Shown: piece after piece, positions 12,201 to 19,312 of the stretch
Numbering within the stretch: the first letter of the stretch is position 1
How the letters are laid out: the number at the start of each line of letters is the position of its first letter
Assembly: GCF_023053635.1 (NCBI RefSeq)
Contig: NC_086188.1
Coordinates: 1,815,001-1,879,000 of the forward strand
DNA from: Elgaria multicarinata webbii
Lineage: Eukaryota > Chordata > Lepidosauria > Squamata > Anguidae
Reading direction: 5' to 3'
DNA length: 64,000 bases
Notes under the pieces: generated by a model
Databases searched by the model: none
The model's input: the letters and a program-made list of their open reading frames with translations, nothing else
Told to the model about the DNA's origin: nothing
Made by a program: the position numbers and the translations under genes

Positions 12201-14808
12201 CGAAGCCAAAGGACAGCGTGTACATTCACGATCCTGAGAACAGCAGCGAGGACTCCAACGTCGCCCTGGAAAAGCTCCGTGACGTCATCGCCCAGTGCAT
12301 CCTGCCGCAGGCTGGTAAAGGTCGCGTGTTCTAAGACAAATCATGTTTGTGGAAGGGGGTGGGGCGGGGCGGGGGGGTGGGGGCGGGGCTTGAGGGCCAC
12401 CAGGGAAGCAGCCCTTAGCCGGCCGCTGTGCTTCTTTCAGCCCTTTCTCCACTGGCCAGATTTCAGCGATTTAGAAGTCGAAACTCCCCTTGCCCAAGCC
12501 TGGCAGTGCCACTCGTTAGCCCTTGATTAATCATCCGATTAAATTTCCACGAGGTTTGCCACAGCATAAAAAAAAGAAGAAGAAAGAACTACGTTTATAT
12601 CTTGCACTGTAGCCGGAGTAACAGCGTAACGCAGCAGCGACATTTTTAACGCCTGGGCAAATAAAAATGTGTTTGCCTGGCACTTGAAGCCTCCTTAGAG
12701 AGGGCGTTCCGTAACTGGGGTGCCACGCCTGAGGAGGCCCTGGCCCTTATCGATTTCACTTGCCTTTGTCGGCAATGGAGCTTTCATTGCTGACTGATCA
12801 CGGGCCCTTTGGGGCTGTGGATCTGCTAGGAGAGGGGCAGCCCTGTGTCCTTGAGCCCCGGTCAGAATTCCTGCACTGGCCAGAAGAGGATCTCTCTGCT
12901 GCCCTCTACAGGCTATGTGGCTGCGACTAGTCTCCATACGCTCCCAAGATACTGCTTCGAGGATTGGGAACAGGAGGAGGAAAATAATAATGAATAATAA
13001 CTTATCCTGCCTTTCTGTCTTTAATCCTCCACCACAATTTATTCTGGTTATTATCCCTCTGCTTTTGGCTTTGAACAGACCCCTCTAAAGCTCAAGCTGG
13101 AGAACCAGAGGAGGGCTTGTGTGCTCCCCCCCCGCCCCCCCAAATATGAAGTTCCCTCTTCGCTTTTATTTCAGACCAGTCCACTGAGCACAGGGTTGGG
13201 GTGGGGTGTCAGTCAGTCAACCTCCCCTACTCTATGAGGAACACTCAGGCGACGTCTTCCTTGTTTTGAAACAGGCGAGAACGAAGATGAGAAGCTCAAT
13301 GAAGTGATGCAGGAGGCGTGGAAGTATAACCGGGAGTGTAAATTATTACGAGACACCCTTCAGACCTTTAGCTGGAATGGTAAGTGCACCGATCCCACTC
13401 CGCGTAAAAGCTGCACATTAGAGGCATTAAGTAGGGCGACCCTATGGAAAGGAGGACAGGGCTCCTGTATCTTTAACACAGCCTTCCTCAACCTGGGTGC
13501 TCCAGATGTGTTGGACTACAACTCCCAGATGTTGTAGTCCAACACATCTGGAGCACCCCAGGTTGAGGAAGGCTGCTTTAACAGTTGCATAGAAAAGGGA
13601 ATTTCAGCAGGTATCATTTGTATATATGGAGAACCTGGTGAAATTCCCTCTTCATCACAACAGTTAAAGGTGCAGGAGCTATACTAGAGTGACCAGATTT
13701 AAAAGAGGGCAGGGTACCTGCAGCTTTCACTGTGGTGAGGAAGACACCTGCTGATATTCCCTTTTCTACGCGACTGTTAAAGATGCAGGAGCCCTGCCTC
13801 CCTTTTCATATGGTCACCCTACATTAAGAGTAGTTGAACATTCCTGATCTCTCAGCCATTTCCCTGTCTGGGAGAGATGGAGGCATCTGTCAGTAAAAAA
13901 AATAATAATCTCAAGTTCTTTGCAAATTTTGGGAAATTCCTATAAGAAATGAAACCAAAGTCTCGCCCATCTGCTCTGGCCGAGTTCAACAGGTACGGCT
14001 ATCCCCAGCATGGAGGGGAGCATGTTGTACCTGCCTGCCTGCCACATCGCTGCTAAAGTTCAGGAGCGCATCAGAAAAAAGAGCGGGCCAGCCCTAATTC
14101 AGCATTAAGAAGGTTAAATACACAGGGATGCCAGCCCAGGCTTTTAAGAGCTGACACAAAGCCTCGAACACGCATGGACAAATCTGTCGTTTTCATTCCC
14201 AGTTTCATCTCAAGTGCTTTCTTTCCTATTTATGAAGAAATGTGCAGATTTTGGTCAGTTCCTATGAAAACAACGCAAACGTCGAAATGATCAGCCGTCC
14301 CTAAACTGTGGGAGGGCTGGGCCCAGACAGGATATTGCTGCCTTGTGTGTTTACACGGACCAGTGTGACACCATTGCTGGAACTCGGGAGGGGGGGAGGA
14401 CCTCCCTGTGTGCCTCCAACGAGGAGCCAAGTGAAGGACGTGCGGGCGCTCCTCTCACTACCGAGCGAAATGCAGCTCTTGCTGTAGAGCAGCCTTCCTC
14501 AACCTGGGGCGCTCCAGGTTGAGGAAGGCTGCTGTAGAGGGAATGTTGAGAACACCCACTCCCACCCCTCTAGGGTTGGTGCCTATCAAACTCCACACCG
14601 TCAAGAAGGCAAATAAATGCATTTAAAAGAGGGCCTTTCCTCCTGGCCCTCCCCACCCATTTCTCCTTCTCACCTTTTCTGGACCTCACAAAGTTCACCT
14701 TTTGTATTTTTAGGCAGAGGATTCACGGATAAAGTAGACCGACTAAAACTGGCCGAAATAGTGAAACAAGTCATCGAAGAGCAGACGAACTCCCACGACT
14801 CGCAATAG
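209..14808 (+). CDS. MAPKAPK5: MAPKAPK5 (MK5/PRAK) serine/threonine kinase, spliced, 5' end outside window
   Basis: Calcium/calmodulin-type kinase activated by p38 and by ERK3/ERK4; it shuttles between nucleus and cytoplasm. Thirteen coding exons: 209-282, 844-919, 2178-2275, 3147-3255, 7712-7801, 8309-8404, 9172-9252, 9700-9887, 10286-10406, 10974-11104, 12199-12320, 13275-13379, 14714-14808. Joined they give 461 codons plus TAG, exactly the human 473-residue protein minus the 12 residues of its first coding exon, and the phases agree throughout. Visible landmarks are the start of the glycine-rich loop (KLGAGISGPV), HRDLKPEN, DFG, the activation-loop LMTPQFTPYYVAPQ, the basic LRKRKLL nuclear signal and the C-terminal helix. 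Oddities are a GC-AG intron after 3255, a weak donor after 10406 and a tandem donor at 12315/12321. Introns hold five palindromic MITEs. Identity comes from near-complete match to the remembered human protein. Confidence 0.97.
844..919 (+). CDS. MAPKAPK5: MAPKAPK5 coding exon 3 (ATP-lysine region)
   Basis: Starts VCMKKSSQERFALKILLDRP and ends ARNE. The Lys in FALKIL is the expected ATP-anchoring residue. The donor gtgcgg at 920 is suboptimal but the boundary matches the human protein. Confidence 0.95.
1555..1890 (+). mobile_element. CR1-type LINE 3' end, second subfamily
   Basis: Sequence from AAACTATGGAATTCACTTCC to GATCCAGCATCAGGACTC. The same subfamily occurs at 28243-28390, 34685-34905, 37790-38180 and about 58420-58790, all on the plus strand. 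Confidence 0.78.
2178..2275 (+). CDS. MAPKAPK5: MAPKAPK5 coding exon 4
   Basis: Acceptor ccatcag, donor gtaaga at 2276. Encodes VRLHMMCATHPNIVQIIEVY, then ANSVQFPHESSPR; ends two bases into an Arg codon. Confidence 0.95.
3147..3255 (+). CDS. MAPKAPK5: MAPKAPK5 coding exon 5 (hinge), followed by a GC donor
   Basis: Encodes ARLLIVMEMMEGGELFHRIS and on to QASQVTKQ. The last codon CAG is followed by gcaagt, a GC rather than GT donor. No nearby GT keeps the reading frame into the next exon (IALALQHCHS), so this is a U2-type GC-AG intron. A 126-bp MITE lies 82 bp downstream. Confidence 0.93.
3338..3463. mobile_element. Hairpin hAT-type MITE, copy 1 (126 bp, full palindrome)
   Basis: Starts CAGCCTTCCTCAACCTG and ends with its reverse complement; the two halves pair almost fully. 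Perfect 8-bp target duplication ACCTAGTA (3330-3337 and 3464-3471). Confidence 0.93.
5548..5696 (-). mobile_element. CR1 LINE 3' end
   Basis: Minus-strand copy of the last 140 bases, starting at AGAATCATAGAATAGTAGAG. In the large MAPKAPK5 intron. Confidence 0.83.
5936..6068. mobile_element. Hairpin hAT-type MITE, copy 2 (133 bp)
   Basis: Same termini; a small duplication GCGCCG in the left arm. Flank CATTAGCT against GATTAGCT, the latter after two extra bases: the only copy without a perfect duplication. Confidence 0.88.
7712..7801 (+). CDS. MAPKAPK5: MAPKAPK5 coding exon 6 (catalytic loop)
   Basis: Acceptor ctttccag, donor gtaaga at 7802. Contains AHRDLKPENLLF, the catalytic-loop Asp and Asn. 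Thirty whole codons. Confidence 0.96.
8309..8404 (+). CDS. MAPKAPK5: MAPKAPK5 coding exon 7 (DFG and activation loop)
   Basis: Encodes DAPVKLCDFGFAKVDQ and GDLMTPQFTPYYVAPQ. It carries the metal-binding DFG and the Thr that p38 and ERK3 phosphorylate (T182 in human). Donor gtaagg at 8405. Confidence 0.97.
9172..9252 (+). CDS. MAPKAPK5: MAPKAPK5 coding exon 8
   Basis: Twenty-seven whole codons, VLEAQRRHQKEKSGIIPTSP then TPYTYNK, the MK5-specific insert after the activation loop. It matches the remembered human peptide residue for residue. Confidence 0.96.
9368..9391. repeat. GT microsatellite
   Basis: About twelve GT units, followed by an AC run at about 9480-9498, both in MAPKAPK5 intron 8. 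The two could pair in the transcript. Confidence 0.85.
9700..9887 (+). CDS. MAPKAPK5: MAPKAPK5 coding exon 9 (C-lobe)
   Basis: Begins [20 protein letters not shown] and ends SEMAKDIVRK. Donor gtacgt at 9888. Ends two bases into a Lys codon completed by the next exon. Confidence 0.96.
9944..10113. mobile_element. Hairpin hAT-type MITE, copy 3 (170 bp, enlarged interior)
   Basis: Target duplication GCCTGACC on both sides (9936-9943, 10114-10121). The right arm is partly repeated inside the element, giving an extra stem. It lies 56 bases after the exon 9 donor of MAPKAPK5. Confidence 0.92.
10286..10406 (+). CDS. MAPKAPK5: MAPKAPK5 coding exon 10 (end of kinase domain)
   Basis: Encodes LLKVKPEERLTIEGVLDHPW through SAQLMMDK. 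The donor is gttctt at 10407, a poor match to consensus, but it is the only boundary that keeps the conserved DK/A junction in frame. Confidence 0.93.
10974..11104 (+). CDS. MAPKAPK5: MAPKAPK5 coding exon 11 (nuclear localisation signal)
   Basis: Encodes AMVAGIQQAHAEQLANMRIQ through NNPILRKRKLLG. The RKRK cluster is the known NLS that overlaps the p38 docking site. Donor gtaaaa at 11105. Confidence 0.95.
12199..12320 (+). CDS. MAPKAPK5: MAPKAPK5 coding exon 12, with tandem donor
   Basis: Encodes TKPKDSVYIHDPENSSEDSN through CILPQAGKG. Two in-frame donors lie six bases apart: gtaaag at 12315 (ends QAG) and gtcgcg at 12321 (ends QAGKG). The end given is the longer form, which corresponds to the 473-residue human isoform; the shorter form would lose two residues. 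Confidence 0.92.
13275..13379 (+). CDS. MAPKAPK5: MAPKAPK5 coding exon 13
   Basis: Acceptor gaaacag, donor gtaagt at 13380. Encodes ENEDEKLNEVMQEAWKYNRE then CKLLRDTLQTFSWN, part of the C-terminal region used for ERK3/ERK4 binding. Confidence 0.95.
13479..13575. mobile_element. Hairpin hAT-type MITE, copy 4 (97 bp)
   Basis: Target duplication CTTTAACA on both sides. The centre is shortened almost symmetrically, so the stem ends at AACTCCCAGATGTTG. Confidence 0.93.
14490..14531. mobile_element. Hairpin hAT-type MITE, copy 5 (42-bp remnant)
   Basis: Only the two 17-base ends and a few central bases remain, yet the 8-bp duplication CTGTAGAG is perfect on both sides (14482-14489, 14532-14539). 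Confidence 0.92.
14714..14808 (+). CDS. MAPKAPK5: MAPKAPK5 last coding exon
   Basis: Encodes RGFTDKVDRLKLAEIVKQVI then EEQTNSHDSQ and TAG at 14806-14808. The human end is TTSHESQ. Confidence 0.96.
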
Positions 14809-14908
14809 TTGGAGCGGTTTAGTTTGAACCGATACAAAAATCCCCCCCTTTTTTTTAACCCTTTGAGATGTTCTCCTTTAAACTGTAAAAAGTATTTTTA
14901 TGTAAATT

Positions 14909-14914
14909 AATAAA
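14909..14914 (+). promoter_or_regulatory. MAPKAPK5 polyadenylation signal candidate
   Basis: AATAAA 100 bases after the stop codon, in an AT-rich stretch. A second AATAAA at 15261-15266 could serve a longer transcript. Confidence 0.5.
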
Positions 14915-17900
14915 TCATAATTATTTCATTAAATTTCCACACAGCTTGAAAAACGCTGTATAGATGTAGATAACGAGAATCATTGGTACTGTAATATTTT
15001 TTTAAAAACTCAGTTTATGTTTATATGTGTGTGTGTATATATATATATACATGTATTTACATATACATCTATATACACATATATACATATATAAATTAAT
15101 TTTTATGTACCGTTTAATTCATGACTGTTAAACGGGGCAAATTATTATTGTGTTCTCTTCAATAACCAGATGCAGTAGCCTCCCTCTAGCTGCCTGTTTC
15201 AAACAGTTAACAGCCTATATCAATTAGTGGTGTTTGATTTCCATCCTTTGCATTCAGCTCAATAAATTATTTGAAGTAAGCGTGAGGGACGTGAAGAGCA
15301 TGAGTGTCCCTCAGAACTTTCTTCCAAGGCAATCACTTTAATGGCCCAATAGCCAGCGTGGTGGCTGAGCCCAGGAACCCCTTGGGATTACGAAGGAAGC
15401 GAGTTCCTCACCGCTTGAAGATCTCAACTTCACGTGTTTCTTCTTTTCCTTTCGCTTCCCACTGTGCAGCTAAAAATGGACAGAAAGATGTCCCCTGATC
15501 TAGAAAGGGTGGCTGTTCCCACTTTTCTTTCTTCCTCCTCCTCCTCCTCCTTCTTCTCCTTCCAATTTCAGTTCACAAAGATCTGTACATATTTCTAGTT
15601 TTCTATCTTACAACATGTTTGCTTTTTAAGACTGGGCTGATGGCGGTTTTATAGAATTCCTTTGGTACAATCACCTGTGCCGTTTAGCAACTGAGCTGCC
15701 GGTTCAGGGCTGCTTAGATGTCTTTGACTACTTCCTTAGCTCACGACTTCTGGAATCGTTTACATTTGGTTTCCTGAGCCACAGCGCCTCGCCCCGCAGC
15801 GTTACTCCCTTCCGTCTTTTGTTTTGCTTCTTCTTTTACTTCTTCCTGGCTCATCAGTCAGGAGCTGTCTTCTCCAGTGATTCTTGTAAGCTAGAACTCT
15901 GAGCCCTTTCCTATGCCGCAGAGATGGTCTCTGTTTGCACCATTGCCTCTTTCTTGGTCTTTTCCAGCAGTGCTCAGTGGGTAGTATTAAACCGCCTCAT
16001 TGATGGCAAACTTGAATGTATGTGACGTTTGCTTCAGCGCTGATCAGGAAGTGCGGGCATCTCTCCTGGCAGCATGGGCGGAACGGCACAGCGAGGTGTG
16101 GGGGCTATCAACCGTCTGTCCTCCATCACATGGACTGCAACACCTGTCTAAGGCATAATTACAGGCCACAGGTCTGGCTCGCAGTGCATGGGCATGAAGA
16201 CTGCATGCATCTCGCAAAGAAGTCCTTCTCTGGACCCACCCACAAGTCTAAATTGCCCCTCTTCAGAAAGACGGGCACTTTCTGCCCGTCGCCAGGAAGA
16301 TTTTCAATCACTGGTGTGAAGGAGAGATGGGAATTCCTTTCTGAAGTAAACGGCAGAAGCAGAAAGCTGTTGTCGTACGCTCGTGCAAAGTCCTAAGCAA
16401 GGTGAAGTTTAGCACCGGCTTGTTAATCACTGCCCAGTAAGATTTACTTCCCCCTATAAACTCCAGGCAAACCAGGAGTTGATGATTATTTTGCAGTTGT
16501 CCTTCCGATCCGCTTTGCTCAGAAGGGGCACTCCCTGTTTCTTTCTGATAATTGGCCTCCGCCGTCTTCAAGAGAGTTTTGTGTACCTTTCCTTTCGAAT
16601 TGATTGTTTCTTGATTTTCTCTCCCAGTGCTGGGCACCCAATGGTCAGCTTGTGCTGGTGTGACGAAAACTGACAGCGGCATCTGCGTTGTACCGTTCGT
16701 AGAAGTGCTGTGCCCGTGCGTGACAGCAAGGCAATGGTGAAGGAAATGTCTCCTTATGGCCCCCTCCATTTTAAGATGGGAGAGGGGCCCACCCCTCTCC
16801 ATGGCAGCTCCCAGAATGCCGTGCTCCTGGCATCCGGGCAGATGCAGCACCAGGGGAAATGGAGTAGGCGAAGGCTGGTAGGGCTAAAGATTGAATGCCG
16901 TTACGACTCTTCATCAGGCAGGGTCACTCTTTGTTTCCTTAACTCTTTTTAAATGGCGTGCTTTTGAGGTTGAAAATTATTTTTACACCCGACTTTCTCT
17001 GCCTCCCTGCCAGGTTTTAAAGTAGGCTAAATGTCTGAGATCTTCTGACCACATATTTACTATGTGTTTTTTATTCCACTGAGCATGCAAGGCAAGGCGG
17101 GGCCAGATAAAAGCCTTGGATTTGGCGAAGTCCACAGAGAGTGGAACTCTTCCTCTTGAGAGACACCAGCGGCCCAGCCAGGGAGCCTCCCGTGTTCCAA
17201 CAGCGAAGCACGCGTGGCTTTTTTGCATGCGCCTGCTCTGCTATTTGCCCTCGTGGTTTTGCTGTCTCTGTGGAAGTGAGACGGGGGGATCCCTCACGAG
17301 CAGAAGAGCTTCACGCATGCCTAGGAATTCTCCGCATCAGCAACTGTTTCCTGAGTTAGGAGAGTAAGGCAGGAAGTCATGCCGACAGAGTTGGCTGGGC
17401 TGGTTGGAGAAAATGGGAAACTTTCCTTTGGAGGGGCAGAGGGAGCCTTTATGATTCGTAGCCGCTCCGACCCAATCACAAACCATCCTGAAAATGCATG
17501 TGGATTTTATTTCAGTTCCAATGCAAAAATGTCCACGTTTATTTGCTCTATTGCAAATCTGCCCCACAGCATACTTTTGGAAGAAACCCATAGAGTCTAT
17601 TTATGACTGGCCATATCTTGAAACTCTCTTAGTTTGAAACATTTGTTGTTTGAAAATACGGGGATTTGTCTGGGAAAGGGAATTCCTTCTGAGGCTGTGA
17701 ACAGCAGCGTGGGTGTACGTTTCTGGCATCGCTGTATCCCACGTTCATCTTTTATGCCCTCCCCTCCCCTCCCCTTTCAGGGTGCCCTTTTGCTATACCA
17801 CCATTTTGTTTTGTTTTCTTTTCGAATCAGTATTATATAAATGTAAATATTATGCATTGGTGTACATAAATAATTTTACTAAAATTTATCGGAGTTTCTG

Positions 17901-18181
17901 TCTCATTTTTTTAAAAAATGTGTTTCGAACATTTAGGGGTTTGCATCTTAGCAGAGGGTTCGATCAGGGCTGGTGCTACCATAGAGGCAACTCAGGCGGC
18001 CGCCTAGAGCGCCAAGGTAAGGGAGGCGCTGAACACTGCACCCAGAAGCCGCTCTCCCACAGCGGCTCTGGCAGGGCGGCTTCCGGGCGTGGCGTTCCGA
18101 AGCCGCCGCCCCTCGCTTCGGCTGGGCACTGGAAAATGCAACGAGCCTAAGAAGAGACTTGATGCTGAATCAGACCCAGGG

Positions 18182-18664
18182 TCATAGAATCATAGAACAG
18201 CAGAGTTGGAAGGGGGCTGCAAGGCCATCGAGTCCAACCCCCTGCTCAATGCAGGAATCCACCCTAAAGCATCCCTGACAGATGGTTGTCCAGCTGCCTC
18301 TTGAAGGCCTCTAGTGTGGGAGAGCCCACAACCCCCCTAGGTAACTGATTCCATTGTCGTACTGCTCTAACAGTCAGGAAGTTTTTCCTGATGTCCAGCC
18401 GGAATCTGGCTTCCTTTAACTTGAGCCTGTTATTCCGTGTCCTGCACTCTGGGAGGATCGAGAAGAGATCCTGGCCCTCCTCTGTGTGACAACCTTTTAA
18501 GTATTTAAAGAGTGCTCTCATGTCTCCCCTCAATCTTCTCTTCTCCAGGTTAAACATGCCCAGTTCTTTCAGCCTCTCTTCATAGGGCTTTGTTTCCAGA
18601 CCCCTGATCATCCTAGTTGCCCTCCTCTGAACACACTCCAGCTTGTCTGCGTCCTTCTTGAATT
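18182..18664 (-). mobile_element. CR1 LINE, 5'-truncated, 3' end with ORF2 C-terminus
   Basis: Terminal octamer ATTCTATG on the minus strand, and a readable C-terminal ORF2 peptide ([20 protein letters not shown], then RLRGDMRALFKYLK and [20 protein letters not shown]). Fairly young but heavily 5'-truncated, as is usual for CR1. Confidence 0.88.
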
Positions 18665-19312
18665 GTGGTCCATGTAGTCCCGCACTCTGTTCACACAATG
18701 ACCGCAGCTTGGTGGAACGTTCCTTATACCACAATGAGGAATGTTCGGCGTCACAGAAGGAAAGCGCTTGTTCAGCGTTCCATTTCCCAGGAAGAATTTC
18801 AACCAGACCTGCTGCTTCTTTTCACAACACCACCTCAATTTTACAAACCCTTGGGTTCCCACTCCACCCCCTGCTTTACAAGGACTTCTCGGGGGGGGGG
18901 GTCCGTAGCATTGAGCGACTGTCACAGCTGGCGTTTTCCTGCCTCTCCAGACATAGCTTGGTGTTCCCTCCAAAAAGAACGTCCGCTGATGAAACATCCA
19001 GACTGGAAAGAAACGGTCACTTTTGGAGGGAAGGTGTGCAAAAGAGCAGGCAGCTTGGTGTCGTAGGAGTAGATGAAGAAGAAGAGACTAGCTCTGGTGC
19101 TGTTGAGTTTAGTTAAAATCTTTCATAATTCTTGTCCGTGTGCAAAATGCTCAACGTTTTGGATTAGTTGTAATCCTTCCTCAGGAGCTACAATTAATGA
19201 AATTAATTAGGAGTAGCCAGCAGTGCCTTGTTTGTGCCAGTGTCTTTAAAATTGGCAAAGCCGGTCTGTCTAACTTGCCTGCCCCAAACCAACAGTCCGA
19301 CAGAGAGATGTC

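Larger units (their letters stand above)
14809..19312. other. MAPKAPK5 3' flank and spacer before the ADAM genes
   Basis: The first 300 bases are AT-rich with a short TG/TA repeat near 15027-15060. From about 15300 to 17930 I see no recognisable repeat and no convincing reading frame; it could be extended MAPKAPK5 3' UTR or regulatory DNA for the ADAM genes. A dispersed repeat piece lies at about 17958-18080, a CR1 fragment at 18182-18664, and about 600 bases of unrecognised sequence precede the first ADAM start codon. Confidence 0.6.

Noticed and set aside
11459-12530. Open frames of 100-190 codons between 11.4 and 12.5 kb
   Set aside because: They lie in MAPKAPK5 introns and in wrong frames over exon 12, with homopolymer and GT-repeat translations.
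18264-18734. 156-codon minus-strand open frame as a host gene
   Set aside because: It is the C-terminal part of CR1 ORF2, repeated at 45.6, 46.9, 52.1 and 57.2 kb.
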